This document shows positions 8,430 to 17,929 of a stretch of 64,000 nucleotides of DNA, in pieces (the stretch's first letter is position 1; each line of letters starts with the position of its first letter). Location: positions 1-64,000 of the forward strand of contig JAGGVO010000023.1 in assembly GCA_021157965.1 (NCBI GenBank). The letters run 5' to 3'. The notes beneath the pieces were generated by a model. It did not search any database. It saw only the letters and a list, made by a program, of their open reading frames with translations, and had not been told where the DNA came from. The DNA comes from Candidatus Neomarinimicrobiota bacterium. Lineage in GTDB: Bacteria > Fidelibacterota > Fidelibacteria > Fidelibacterales > Fidelibacteraceae. Made by a program: the position numbers and the translations under genes.

Positions 8430-10763
8430 GTGCATGTGAAACGAACAATCACCCTTCTTGCCCTCATTATCCTTGCCTTACCCTCATTAACACCTGCCCA
8501 GCAGGAATCCATTAAAATCCTGGATGTGACGGTTGTGGGAAATAAAACCGCCTCTGAATCGATTATTAAGGTCAATTCCGGTTTTGTTGAAGGTGCCGTT
8601 CTGACAGGTCCCCAGATTCAGGAGGGAATTAACAAACTCTGGCGGCTCAGGCTTTTTAGTGATATCAAAATCTATGTCGATAAAGAAACGCCCGATGGTG
8701 TATATCTTATCGTCAGTGTCCAGGAATATCCCCGCCTGAATGAGGTCATTTATCAGGGGAATGAAAAACTGAAGACAAAGAATATTGAAAAAGACATCAT
8801 CTTTATCCGCGGTCAGGTGATTACACCCCATCTCATCAATAAAGCGGTACGGGATTTGAAAAAAATGTATGATGATGAGGGATATTTCAACGCAAAGATC
8901 GATGTATCTACCCGGCCTGCCGGTGATAATATCGATTTAATTATTCAGATTGATGAGGGGAAAAAGGTCCGGATAAGGGACATTGATTTCGTGGGGAATG
9001 ACAAATTCAGCGACTGGACCCTGCAACGCCGGATGAAAGAGACGAAAGCCCGTACCTGGTACCGCTTTTATGTGTCGGGTAAGTTTGATGAAGAAAAATT
9101 TGAGGAAGATAAGCAAAAAGTCCTGGAATTCTACAGGAACCATGGTTACCGGGATGCCCGGATTCTGGGGACCGAATTAAAATTGAATGAAGACAGTACC
9201 CGTATTACCCTTGAGATCAAACTGGAAGAGGGCAATCCCTACTATTATGGTGAGATTACATTTGATGGGAATGAGCTCTATTCTACGGACTTTCTGAAAA
9301 AGAGTCTGGAAAGTGCCGGGATTTCAAGAGGGGAGCCCTTTCGGGAAAACGATTTTGAGATGGGTGTGGATCTGCGGATCCGGAGTCCCTATATGGACAC
9401 CGGGTACCTCTATGCCCAGATTATCCCTGAACTGACTCCCCGGGATAAAGATACGCTGGATGTGCATATTATTATTCAGGAAAATGAAAAAGTGTATATT
9501 CGCCGGGTGAATATTGTCGGCAATGACAGGACTCGGGATTTTGTGATCCGTCGGGAAATACGGGCTTTCCCCGGGGACGTGTTCAATCGCGAGGCCCTGA
9601 TTCGCTCCCAGAGTGATATCTTCAGACTGAATTATTTCAGCAATGTGGTGCCGGATATCGTTCCGGTGGATGATAAACATGTGGATCTTGAGATAACCGT
9701 CGAGGAAAAATCAAGCGATCGGGCCAACATGTCTATGGGGTACAGTGAACTGGACGGACTCATCGGAAGTGTGGGGATTGACATCATGAACCTGTTGGGC
9801 CGGGGGCAACAACTGACGACGGAATATCAGCGGGGACAGTCATACCAATATTTGAATTTGGGTTTTTCCGAGCCCTGGCTTATGGGACGGCCTAATTCCA
9901 TCGGCGTCAATTTCTACTATTCGGAACGTGGTGCTTCCCGGTATTACACCTACCCTTATGATATAAACGTGGTTGGTGCGTCCTTGCGTTTCGGTCGCCG
10001 TTTCCGCTGGCCCGACAGCTACTTTTATGGTAGCTGGAGTCTGAATGTCACCCGGAAACAATATACCAACATTGATGATAAAGCTACATTTCTGGCTCAC
10101 AATCCCACAGGCTTGATGAAAACAAGGGGAAACAGTTTCATTCAGACCATTTCCCGGGACAGTAAGAACAGGCCCGAGTTCCCGACAACCGGTTCCACCG
10201 TACGATTCAGCACCAAATTATCCGGTGGTTTGCTGAAAGGACATGAAGAGTTTGTGAAAAATGAACTGGAAATCAAATGGTGGACACCTGTTGTATGGAA
10301 ACTGGTTCTTTATCAGAACCTCCATTTCGGAAATATCAATTCGTTTGGAGATTATGCCGTGATACCCTATGACGAACGGTTTTACATGGGCGGTGCCGGT
10401 ATGGTCAGTTATACCACACCTCTGCGTGGCTATGAAGACCGCTCTGTAGGACCTATCCGGTCATCCAGTTACATGCTCGGAGGAAGAGCCCTGGCCAAAT
10501 ACTCCCTGGAATTGCGCGTCCCCGTTTCCGATAACCCGACCATGTATCTCTTCGGTTTTGGTGAAACCGGTCAGATCTGGAATGAATTCAATGAAGTGAA
10601 GATGGACCGTATGGTCCGCAGTCTGGGTGTGGGTGCCCGAATCTTTATGCCCATGATCGGGATGCTGGGATTTGATGTTGGATATGGTTTTGATAATCCT
10701 TATGATCCACAGGGCAAGCCCAATGGCTGGAAGTCCCATTTTGTCTTTGGTATGCCCTTTTAA
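8430..10763 (+). CDS. bamA: Outer membrane protein assembly factor BamA
   Basis: Omp85 family insertase that folds beta-barrels into the outer membrane. The 777 residues comprise a signal peptide ending near SLTPAQQ (residue ~24), POTRA repeats to about residue 420 (for example VVGNKTASESIIKVNSGF and IVGNDRTRDFVIRREI), then a 16-strand-type barrel containing the conserved RGYEDRSVG of loop L6 and a C-terminal strand ending in Phe (HFVFGMPF). The start is GTG directly after the uppS stop (or GTG two codons later). It is followed by a Skp-like chaperone. Confidence 0.96.
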   Translation: MHVKRTITLLALIILALPSLTPAQQESIKILDVTVVGNKTASESIIKVNSGFVEGAVLTGPQIQEGINKLWRLRLFSDIKIYVDKETPDGVYLIVSVQEYPRLNEVIYQGNEKLKTKNIEKDIIFIRGQVITPHLINKAVRDLKKMYDDEGYFNAKIDVSTRPAGDNIDLIIQIDEGKKVRIRDIDFVGNDKFSDWTLQRRMKETKARTWYRFYVSGKFDEEKFEEDKQKVLEFYRNHGYRDARILGTELKLNEDSTRITLEIKLEEGNPYYYGEITFDGNELYSTDFLKKSLESAGISRGEPFRENDFEMGVDLRIRSPYMDTGYLYAQIIPELTPRDKDTLDVHIIIQENEKVYIRRVNIVGNDRTRDFVIRREIRAFPGDVFNREALIRSQSDIFRLNYFSNVVPDIVPVDDKHVDLEITVEEKSSDRANMSMGYSELDGLIGSVGIDIMNLLGRGQQLTTEYQRGQSYQYLNLGFSEPWLMGRPNSIGVNFYYSERGASRYYTYPYDINVVGASLRFGRRFRWPDSYFYGSWSLNVTRKQYTNIDDKATFLAHNPTGLMKTRGNSFIQTISRDSKNRPEFPTTGSTVRFSTKLSGGLLKGHEEFVKNELEIKWWTPVVWKLVLYQNLHFGNINSFGDYAVIPYDERFYMGGAGMVSYTTPLRGYEDRSVGPIRSSSYMLGGRALAKYSLELRVPVSDNPTMYLFGFGETGQIWNEFNEVKMDRMVRSLGVGARIFMPMIGMLGFDVGYGFDNPYDPQGKPNGWKSHFVFGMPF

Positions 10764-10803
10764 AGTGAAATAGATTACATAAGAAAAAGAAAGGATTGAT
10801 TAC

Positions 10804-11331
10804 ATGGTGAAACGTTCAACACTTTTGATGATCATTGCCCTTATCCTGGCTGGCGTAGCCGGTTTGCAGGCACAATCCAAAATCGGATATATTAATTCTG
10901 AAAAACTGCTTCGGGAATTTGATGAAGCCGTGGATGCCATGGCAAAACTGGAGGCGGAAAGCCAGCGTCTTGAAGAAGAGTATAATGCCATGCAGGTACG
11001 GGGACAGAAACTGCTGGATGAATATGAGAGCAAACGCTTTGTGGCCACAGAAGCCTGGAAGACCCAAAAACAGCAGGAAATTCAGAAACTACAGGAGGAA
11101 CTCCAGAATTATCAGATGAAATATTTCGGTCCGGACGGCGAAATTTATGTCAAACAGGAAGAGTATCTGGGACCCGTTATGCAGAAGATTAACCAGGCAA
11201 TTCAACGCGTGGGCATAGATGGCGGATATGATTATATCATCGATGCGTCCAAAGGGACACTGGTTTTTGCCGATGATAAACATGATCTGACAAACACGGT
11301 TTTATACGAGCTGCGTAAAGCACAAAAATAA
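10804..11331 (+). CDS. OmpH/Skp family periplasmic chaperone
   Basis: 175 residues: a signal peptide (LMIIALILAGVAGLQAQ), then the short strand KIGYINSEKLL typical of OmpH/Skp, and a long charged coiled coil (about residues 40-110). The C-terminal part returns to a small beta body (YDYIIDASKGTLVFADD). Skp trimers hold unfolded outer-membrane proteins in the periplasm for BamA. Its place directly after bamA and before lpxD is the classic order. The ribosome site is AAGAAAGGA about 10 bases ahead of the ATG. Confidence 0.92.
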   Translation: MVKRSTLLMIIALILAGVAGLQAQSKIGYINSEKLLREFDEAVDAMAKLEAESQRLEEEYNAMQVRGQKLLDEYESKRFVATEAWKTQKQQEIQKLQEELQNYQMKYFGPDGEIYVKQEEYLGPVMQKINQAIQRVGIDGGYDYIIDASKGTLVFADDKHDLTNTVLYELRKAQK

Positions 11332-11335
11332 TTCA

Positions 11336-12319
11336 ATGCAGTCTGAATGGACCCTTTCAGATATTGCTTCTTTCCTGAACGGCGAATGGCAGGGAGAGGA
11401 CGACCTTAAAATCACCGGTATCCGGGAGATTCATCTTGCCGGTCCCGGTGATCTGACTTTTGTAGCCAATCCGGTTTATACAAAATATTTAAAAACTACC
11501 AGGGCTTCGGCTGTGATTGTCTCCAGAGATTTAGAGACGGATTTTCCGAATCTGATTCGTGTTGAAGATCCCCAGGAAGCCATGGGACGGTTGATCCCGG
11601 TTTTTTTAAGTGACCGGGGACTCCAGGATTCAGAACGGGGAATTCATGAAACCGCCGTAATCCATAATACGGCCGTTATTGGAAAAGATGTGCACATCGG
11701 TCCTTATTCAGTTATCGGCCCCCATTGTGAAATTGGAGATGGGACGACCATCATGGCCCATGTAACCCTCTATGATCATGTCATTATCGGTAAAAAATGT
11801 ACCATTCATGCCGGAAGTGTTCTGGGTTCGGACGGCTTCGGATATACTCTGGACAAAGGGGTGTTCCGAAATATCCCCCAGCGTGGACGGGTGATCCTCC
11901 ATGACGAAGTGGAAATCGGCGCCCATTGTACGATTGACCGGGGAAGTCTGGGAGATACGGTGATTGGTGAAGGATGTAAACTGGATAACCATGTTCACAT
12001 AGCCCATAATGTTAAAATTGGAAAACACTGTGCCTTTGCCGGTATGTCCGGTGTGGCCGGAAGTGCCGTGATTGGAAATTACTGTGTATTCGGCGGCAGG
12101 GTTTCGGTAAACGGCCATATTCATGTCGCAGACGGAACTCAGGTTGCCGCCATGTCCGGTGTCAGTAAAAGTACCAAACCCGGCGAGATCATCGGCGGAT
12201 ATATTGCCCGGCCGATTCACGATTTCCGCCGGGAACAGGCCTGGATACGTCGGCTGCCTGAAATGGGTGAACTCCTGAACCGGATTAAAGCCGTGTTAAA
12301 GCTGGATAAAAATTCATGA
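11336..12319 (+). CDS. lpxD: UDP-3-O-acylglucosamine N-acyltransferase
   Basis: Third step of lipid A synthesis: adds the second acyl chain at the 2-amino group. 327 residues (341 in E. coli). The N-terminal uridine-binding domain (GEWQGEDDLKITGI, DLTFVANPVY) precedes a left-handed parallel beta-helix of hexapeptide repeats ([I/V]G-rich, about residues 100-270) with the catalytic-type histidine in HVHIAHNVKIG. The C-terminal helix is ARPIHDFRREQAWIRRLPE. It starts five bases after the skp-like stop and overlaps lpxC by ATGA. Confidence 0.96.
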   Translation: MQSEWTLSDIASFLNGEWQGEDDLKITGIREIHLAGPGDLTFVANPVYTKYLKTTRASAVIVSRDLETDFPNLIRVEDPQEAMGRLIPVFLSDRGLQDSERGIHETAVIHNTAVIGKDVHIGPYSVIGPHCEIGDGTTIMAHVTLYDHVIIGKKCTIHAGSVLGSDGFGYTLDKGVFRNIPQRGRVILHDEVEIGAHCTIDRGSLGDTVIGEGCKLDNHVHIAHNVKIGKHCAFAGMSGVAGSAVIGNYCVFGGRVSVNGHIHVADGTQVAAMSGVSKSTKPGEIIGGYIARPIHDFRREQAWIRRLPEMGELLNRIKAVLKLDKNS

Positions 12320-13656
12320 TTGTGTGTCAGCGAACACCGGTACGGAGCATAACTCTGGAGGGGAAAGGTCTGCATACCGGTGTACCCTGCCGGCTGACTG
12401 TGAATCCTGCTCCCGAGAATCACGGGATTTCTTTTAAACGGACCGATATTCCTGAATCTCCCGAAATTCCGGCAAACCCGGACTCGGTTGTGGATCTCTC
12501 CAGGGGAACTACCCTGGGATCCGGGGATGTCCGTGTTCACACCATCGAGCACGTGATGGCCGCTCTCCGGGCTTGTCACATCGACAATGCTATCATTGAA
12601 ATGGACGGCCCCGAGCCTCCGGTTGGAGACGGAAGCGCAAAACCATATCTGGATCTTCTGAAAAGTATCCGGAGCAGGGAACAGGGTGTGCCCCGTCCCG
12701 AACTGATTATTACAACACCTGTGACCTACACGGATCCTGCCGATAATGTGATCATTAAAGTATTTCCCGCAGAAACCTTCCGGGTGACTTTTCTGGTGGA
12801 TTATGCCGACCATCTGACCATGGGGACCCGTTTTTATTCCCTGGATTCCATGGAGGCTTTCGAAAAAGAAATTGCTCCGGCACGGACCTACAGTCTGCTG
12901 AGTGAAATGAAATCGGTGATGCAGCGCGGATTTGGAAAAGGGGGAACCCTCGATAATAATATTGTCTTTATTGACCGGGAAATTTCAGAGGATGAACTGA
13001 AAGAATTGAAAACGCTTTTCAAGGTGGATCATGATATTCGCCTGGGAAATACCGGTATTCTGGATGAGCGGCCGCTCCGTTTCCCCAATGAACCTGTCCG
13101 GCATAAAATTTTGGATCTTGTGGGGGATTTATATCTGCTGGGAATGCCCGTTCGTGGACATGTCATGGCCTTCCGGAGCGGACACAGAAACAATGTCGCC
13201 TTTGTAAAAAAATTGATTGAAGTCTATGGACCCTTGATTCATACACTGAGGACTCCCGAACCGGGGGCCGGATTCTTATCTGCCCTGATGCCCGATTTTG
13301 CTCCGGTTCCACAGGGATGGCGGATGATGAAAGAAGATACGCAGGTCCGATCGGTCTTCAAACCTGTTGAATATCAAGGCGATTATCTTGATAAGGGACT
13401 CATTTTCCGTTTGTTGGGACTATCTTCGGCATCACCCCTCCTCTATGAAAAAGTCCATACCATTCGGCGTATTATATTTTCCGGCGTCCGGGATTTGAAG
13501 TTTTTCAAGGATATTCCCCGGAGAGAGTATACATTTCTGAGTCGGATAATTCATGCGGAAAAACATGAATTAACAGTTTCCTCACGGATGATGTCCGGGG
13601 GAAAAGAGGTGATATGTGAAGGAATTTTTATGTTGAAAATTGAGAGAAATATATGA
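12316..13656 (+). CDS. lpxC: UDP-3-O-acyl-N-acetylglucosamine deacetylase with C-terminal degenerate FabZ-like hotdog domain
   Basis: Committed step of lipid A synthesis. Residues 1 to about 305 are a complete zinc deacetylase: TIEHVMAAL (catalytic Glu and first zinc His), RHKILDLVGDLYLLG (zinc His and Asp) and RSGHRNNVAF (catalytic His). At 446 residues it is about 140 longer than E. coli LpxC. The extra part (about 320-446) aligns by eye with the FabZ hotdog fold, best at IIFSGVRDLKFFKDIP and GGKEVICEGIFMLK. LpxC-FabZ fusions are known in Bacteroidetes, but here the FabZ active-site His (GHFPG) and Glu (LEAMAQ) are not found; the matching stretch reads GLIFRLLGLSSAS. The appended domain therefore looks catalytically dead. 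Confidence 0.93.
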   Translation: MIVCQRTPVRSITLEGKGLHTGVPCRLTVNPAPENHGISFKRTDIPESPEIPANPDSVVDLSRGTTLGSGDVRVHTIEHVMAALRACHIDNAIIEMDGPEPPVGDGSAKPYLDLLKSIRSREQGVPRPELIITTPVTYTDPADNVIIKVFPAETFRVTFLVDYADHLTMGTRFYSLDSMEAFEKEIAPARTYSLLSEMKSVMQRGFGKGGTLDNNIVFIDREISEDELKELKTLFKVDHDIRLGNTGILDERPLRFPNEPVRHKILDLVGDLYLLGMPVRGHVMAFRSGHRNNVAFVKKLIEVYGPLIHTLRTPEPGAGFLSALMPDFAPVPQGWRMMKEDTQVRSVFKPVEYQGDYLDKGLIFRLLGLSSASPLLYEKVHTIRRIIFSGVRDLKFFKDIPRREYTFLSRIIHAEKHELTVSSRMMSGGKEVICEGIFMLKIERNI

Positions 13657-14423
13657 GTTTGATTCATCAAACAGCGATTGTCAGCCCCAAAGCGGAACTT
13701 GGTAATCATGTGCGCATTGGAGCTTACGCGATTATTGATGAGGATGTGATCATCGGGGATGAAACCCATATCGCCGAACATGCGATTATCCGTCCCGGTG
13801 CTCGTATCGGAAAACACTGCCAGATTTATCCAGGAGCCATCGTCAGTGAAATTTCACAGGATTTAAAGTACAAAGGCGAAAAGACCGAAACGATTATTGG
13901 GGACAGGACCATCATCCGTGAATACGCCACCATCCATAAGGGGACGGCGGACCGGATGAAAACCGTGGTGGGAGACGATTGCATGATTATGGCTTATGTT
14001 CATGTTGCCCATGACTGCAAAATCGGAAACAACTGTATTTTTTCAAATGCCACTCAATTGGCCGGACATGTAACCGTTGAGGATTTTGTGATCATCGGCG
14101 GGATGACGGGGATCCACCAGTTTGTACAAATCGGCGCCCATGCCTTTGTAGGCGGGTATATGCGGATCAGTAAGGATGTGCCTCCCTATATCCTGGCTGC
14201 CGGAATGCCTGCCCGCTATGCAGGGTTAAATCATGTGGGACTCACCCGCAGGGGGTTCTCACCGGATGTGCTGAAAAAATTGAAAGAATTTTACAAGATT
14301 TTATACCGTTCCGATTATAATATTTCCGATGCCCTGAAATATATCGAAACATCGGTTGAACTGATCCCCGAAACTCAACATGCCATTGATTTTATTAAAG
14401 TATCAAACCGGGGGCTCATCTGA
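13653..14423 (+). CDS. lpxA: UDP-N-acetylglucosamine O-acyltransferase
   Basis: First acylation of lipid A synthesis, trimeric and cytoplasmic. 256 residues (262 in E. coli). Left-handed beta-helix with hexapeptide repeats from residue ~10 to ~190, the catalytic His in AYVHVAHDCKIG, and the family stretch MTGIHQFVQIGAHAFVGG. The C-terminal helical part carries LNHVGLTRRGFS. The start overlaps the lpxC stop (ATGA). No lpxB is present in the window. Confidence 0.96.
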   Translation: MSLIHQTAIVSPKAELGNHVRIGAYAIIDEDVIIGDETHIAEHAIIRPGARIGKHCQIYPGAIVSEISQDLKYKGEKTETIIGDRTIIREYATIHKGTADRMKTVVGDDCMIMAYVHVAHDCKIGNNCIFSNATQLAGHVTVEDFVIIGGMTGIHQFVQIGAHAFVGGYMRISKDVPPYILAAGMPARYAGLNHVGLTRRGFSPDVLKKLKEFYKILYRSDYNISDALKYIETSVELIPETQHAIDFIKVSNRGLI

Positions 14424-14437
14424 TACGGGTATTGTCC

Positions 14438-15073
14438 ATGAGACGGCTTTATATAAAAGGTTTTTTGGTTTGTATATTTATGGTGATCCCTCTTTTTGCA
14501 GACCTTTCTTCCAACCAGGTGGACAGCGAGGATAAGGCAGGCACCTTTTTACAGAAAACATCGGCAATCATGCCTGTCCCCGGCCATCAGGCAACAACCC
14601 TTTACGTCCAAATGCTCCGGGTCAACAAGGATTATGGCATGGTACCTTCCCTGGCTTTCAGGGGCCGGTTGACAAAGGATTACTCTTTCTTTCTCGGTGG
14701 AAGTGCCGGATTGAACCATGCCAATCCCTGGTATGCCACAACATATGGTTTGTGTATAAGCCGGGAGATGTCAAAACGGGATGGGGAATGGATTATCCAG
14801 GCCACAGTGTTGCACGGGGATCATCCGGATTGGAAAAACAGGATTACGGCTCTAACGGCCGGGGGCATATTTCAGATTTCAACCTTTCAGACCGGAATCT
14901 CTGTTTCACTGAATTATGAAAATGGGACAGTCCGCAATACTATGGGCAACTTCAAAGCAGAACACTTTTATCTTTCCTCCTCTCTCACTGTGATATGGAA
15001 GAGATGGGAATTGTCGGTCCGCGGAAACACCCGGGCTTTCGGAACCGCCTTCAGCCGGAGTATTGAATTATGA
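14438..15073 (+). CDS. Exported protein of unknown function, possibly an outer-membrane barrel
   Basis: 211 residues from ATG 14438; a TTG two codons earlier is less likely. The signal peptide is MRRLYIKGFLVCIFMVIPLFA. After a short linker there is a string of amphipathic beta-strands (LYVQMLRVNKDYGMVPSLAFRG, YSFFLGGSAGLN, FQTGISVSLNYENG), as in a small outer-membrane barrel, though the last strand does not end in Phe. It lies between lpxA and dxr and overlaps dxr by ATGA, so it is cotranscribed with the envelope genes. I do not recognise a family. Confidence 0.75.
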   Translation: MRRLYIKGFLVCIFMVIPLFADLSSNQVDSEDKAGTFLQKTSAIMPVPGHQATTLYVQMLRVNKDYGMVPSLAFRGRLTKDYSFFLGGSAGLNHANPWYATTYGLCISREMSKRDGEWIIQATVLHGDHPDWKNRITALTAGGIFQISTFQTGISVSLNYENGTVRNTMGNFKAEHFYLSSSLTVIWKRWELSVRGNTRAFGTAFSRSIEL

Positions 15074-16239
15074 AAAATATTGGAATCACCGGATCAACAG
15101 GCAGTATCGGCACCAACGCCCTGAAAGTTATTGAAAAGAATCCCGGGGAATTTAACATTGTCTTTCTGACAGCAAACAGACAAGTGGAAAAACTGGCGGC
15201 CCAGGCCAGGGTCTTCAAACCGGAGATGGTGGTGATTGGTGATGAATCCAAAGAAAAAGCACTCCAATCCCTTCTCAAAGGCGAACCGATCCGAATTTTT
15301 GCCGGCAGCAAAGCAATTACCCGTGTGTGCCGTGAATCGGCATGCGATATTATTCTCAATGCCATTGTGGGCAGCAAGGGGATGGAAGCCTCCATTGAGA
15401 CCGTCCGGTCCGGGAAAGATCTTGCCCTGAGCAACAAGGAAAGTCTGGTCATGGCCGGGGATCTGATCAATGAACTTGCCCGAAAACATCATGTCCGGAT
15501 ATTGCCGGTGGACAGTGAACATTCGGCTATCTGGCAGTGCCTGCTGGGTGAAAAAGAAAAAAATGTCCAAAGCCTGATTCTGACAGGTTCCGGTGGACCG
15601 TTCCGGGAAAGAAATCCTGAAACGTTTGAATCCATTACGGTAAAAGAAGCTCTGAAGCATCCCAATTGGTCTATGGGGGCGAAAATTACCATTGATTCCG
15701 CTACCATGATGAATAAAGGCCTGGAAATTATTGAGGCATATCATCTTTTTCATCTTTCGCCGGACCGCATCGAGGTTCTGATCCATCCACAGTCCATTAT
15801 TCACAGCCTGGTCCGTTTTGTGGATGGCTCAGTAAAAGCCCAATTGGGTGTTCCGGATATGAAAATCCCCATTCAGTTTGCTCTCTCCTGGCCGGACCGC
15901 TTTCCCGTCGAATGGAAAGCCCTGGATCTTGCAGAGATTGGGTCTCTTACCTTTCAAAAACCGGATTATACCCGTTTCCCGGCCATCCCCCTGGCCGTGG
16001 ATGCCCTCAGGACCGGTGGAACGGCCCCGGCCATCCTCAATGTGGCTAATGAGCAGGCGGTGTATCGCTTTTTAAATGAAGAAATTCCCTTTACGGGAAT
16101 TATTCCCATTATAGAAAAGGCCCTGGAGCATTTCCCCGTGGAAGCTGCAGAAACTCCTGAAAAGCTTATATGCCTTGAAAAAAATGTAACTGAATTTGTA
16201 AAATCCCTCTCATTCAAAAAAGGAGTCCTTCCTCAATGA
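15070..16239 (+). CDS. dxr: 1-deoxy-D-xylulose 5-phosphate reductoisomerase
   Basis: NADPH-dependent second step of the MEP isoprenoid pathway, which feeds UppS. 389 residues (398 in E. coli). The NADPH motif GSTGSIG is at residues 8-14. The metal and substrate region is seen in LPVDSEHSAIWQCL, LTGSGGPFRE and HPNWSMGAKITIDSATMMNKGLE (split here as HPNWSMG and KITIDSATMMNKG). Cotranscribed with rseP, whose start overlaps by ATGA. Confidence 0.96.
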   Translation: MKNIGITGSTGSIGTNALKVIEKNPGEFNIVFLTANRQVEKLAAQARVFKPEMVVIGDESKEKALQSLLKGEPIRIFAGSKAITRVCRESACDIILNAIVGSKGMEASIETVRSGKDLALSNKESLVMAGDLINELARKHHVRILPVDSEHSAIWQCLLGEKEKNVQSLILTGSGGPFRERNPETFESITVKEALKHPNWSMGAKITIDSATMMNKGLEIIEAYHLFHLSPDRIEVLIHPQSIIHSLVRFVDGSVKAQLGVPDMKIPIQFALSWPDRFPVEWKALDLAEIGSLTFQKPDYTRFPAIPLAVDALRTGGTAPAILNVANEQAVYRFLNEEIPFTGIIPIIEKALEHFPVEAAETPEKLICLEKNVTEFVKSLSFKKGVLPQ

Positions 16240-17312
16240 TATATATTTTCGCCACAATCATCGTTTTAGGCATTCTTGTTTTTGTCCATGAACTGGGCCA
16301 TTTTCTGGCAGCCAAAGCCACCGGTATACGCGTGGAAACCTTTTCTCTGGGATTTCCCCCTAAAATTGTCTGTAAAAAATGGGGGGAGACGGAATATTGC
16401 CTTTCCTGGATTCCCTTGGGGGGATATGTCAAACTGTCGGGAATGATTGACGAAAGCCTCGATGAAAACTGGGCCGCCACTGAACCCCAGCCCTGGGAAT
16501 ACCGGGCTAAACCGGGTTGGGTGAAAGTCCTGGTCTCATCGGCCGGTGTACTTATGAATCTTTTCCTCGCGGTGATTATTTTTTCCGTTTTAACATTCCA
16601 GAATGGCATCGCTGTTCCCGCCGAAGAACCTGTCATCGGTGAAGTGTACACCGGGATGCCTGCCGAATCGGCGGGGCTTCAAAAAGGGGACCGGATTTTG
16701 AGTATTAATAAGATACCCGTCCGTACCTGGGAGGAAATGACCGAACAGATTCAGGTTCTTGCGGGACAGGAAATCCTGATCGAGCTTTCCCGCAATAATG
16801 AAATTCTTCGCTTGACTCTCACACCGGTTCCACAGCAATCCGTTGTGGATGGTGAAATCAAAACAGTAGGCATGATCGGTGTGAGCGCCGATTATACCAT
16901 CCGACAGGCCGGTATGTTTGAAAGTATTAAATATGGGTTTCGGAATACAGGATATTGGCTGAACCTTACCGTTAAATCCCTGGGCATGGTGATTACCGGC
17001 AAGGAAAGCCTGAAGAATATCGGTGGTCCCATTATGATTGCCCAGCTTGCAGGAGAATCGGCGAAAACCGGCGTCGGTGCCCTTTTTGGCTTTATTGCCA
17101 TTATCAGTGTCAATCTGGCTCTGATTAATATTCTGCCCATTCCGGCACTGGATGGCGGGCATATTGTGGTTGCCGTGACAGAAAGCATACTTCGGCGCGA
17201 GCTTCGTCTTAAAACAAAAATCCGTATCCAACAGGCAGGAATGGCGATTCTCTTTACTCTCATCGCCATTGTCCTGTTAAATGATATTTTCCGCTTATTT
17301 AACGGATCATGA
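16236..17312 (+). CDS. rseP: RseP-type site-2 intramembrane metalloprotease
   Basis: Inner-membrane zinc protease for regulated cleavage of anti-sigma factors and signal peptides. The zinc motif HELGH is at residues 18-22 in the first membrane helix, one PDZ domain lies about residues 125-205 (GEVYTGMPAESAGLQKGDRI), and the third zinc ligand motif is NILPIPALDGGH near residue 300. With 358 residues and one PDZ it is the shorter type (E. coli RseP has 450 and two PDZ domains). The dxr-rseP order is widely conserved. Confidence 0.95.
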   Translation: MIYIFATIIVLGILVFVHELGHFLAAKATGIRVETFSLGFPPKIVCKKWGETEYCLSWIPLGGYVKLSGMIDESLDENWAATEPQPWEYRAKPGWVKVLVSSAGVLMNLFLAVIIFSVLTFQNGIAVPAEEPVIGEVYTGMPAESAGLQKGDRILSINKIPVRTWEEMTEQIQVLAGQEILIELSRNNEILRLTLTPVPQQSVVDGEIKTVGMIGVSADYTIRQAGMFESIKYGFRNTGYWLNLTVKSLGMVITGKESLKNIGGPIMIAQLAGESAKTGVGALFGFIAIISVNLALINILPIPALDGGHIVVAVTESILRRELRLKTKIRIQQAGMAILFTLIAIVLLNDIFRLFNGS

Positions 17313-17929
17313 TATCCATAAAACCAACGGAATTGCCGGATCATCCCGGTGAATTTATCCGGGCCGTCAGGAATGACCCCGCTCTTATTGTTCCTTTACT
17401 TGTGAAGCGGGATCCACGGCTCAGGTATCTTTTTAAAAAACACAAAAGAAAAACAATTGAGTCTGCATCTGAAGAAGCTTATAACAAGCTCTTTTTTATA
17501 CCGGATTATGGTTTTAACCGAATCACCTGGCTTCGATTAAAGGAAACGCTTATCGGTTCCACAAGGGAGCTGTCCGAAAAAACCGGATGTACATTTCAGG
17601 TGAATATATCGAGTCCCGGTGAGCCGGCACTTCCTGATGCTGCATTTGTTTTGTGGCTCCTTCAACAAGCAGGGATATCCCCTCATCATTGTCGCCGAAT
17701 GCTTATAATGGAAGAAAAAATTTCCAAACGATTCGGAATCCCCCTGTCGAAACGATCCCCCTGTGATGTTCTGTTCTATATGCACAGGCGCTTGCATCAA
17801 CATCGGGGCGGAGCCCGGGAGATTTTTCATATATCCCGGCTATGGTGGATCTATACGAAAAATGATGAAGCCATCAATAAAATGATTCCGATGATGCTCA
17901 ACCTGACCCGGGCCTCAGCACAAACCTGA
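17309..17929 (+). CDS. Basic protein of unknown function at the end of the envelope operon
   Basis: 206 residues, soluble and rich in Arg, Lys and His, with no signal peptide or membrane helix. Features include RLRYLFKKHKRKTIE near residue 35 and a cluster HHCRRMLIMEEKISKRFG near 125, which may be helical. It starts within the rseP stop (ATGA), so it is translated with the operon. Its last 32 bases overlap the convergent mpg gene. No family recognised; a nucleic-acid or phospholipid contact is conceivable from charge alone. Confidence 0.7.
   Translation: MISIKPTELPDHPGEFIRAVRNDPALIVPLLVKRDPRLRYLFKKHKRKTIESASEEAYNKLFFIPDYGFNRITWLRLKETLIGSTRELSEKTGCTFQVNISSPGEPALPDAAFVLWLLQQAGISPHHCRRMLIMEEKISKRFGIPLSKRSPCDVLFYMHRRLHQHRGGAREIFHISRLWWIYTKNDEAINKMIPMMLNLTRASAQT

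Noticed and set aside
15094-15804. 236-codon minus-strand frame across dxr
   Set aside because: It is antisense to conserved dxr motifs, with no start signal and no family resemblance.
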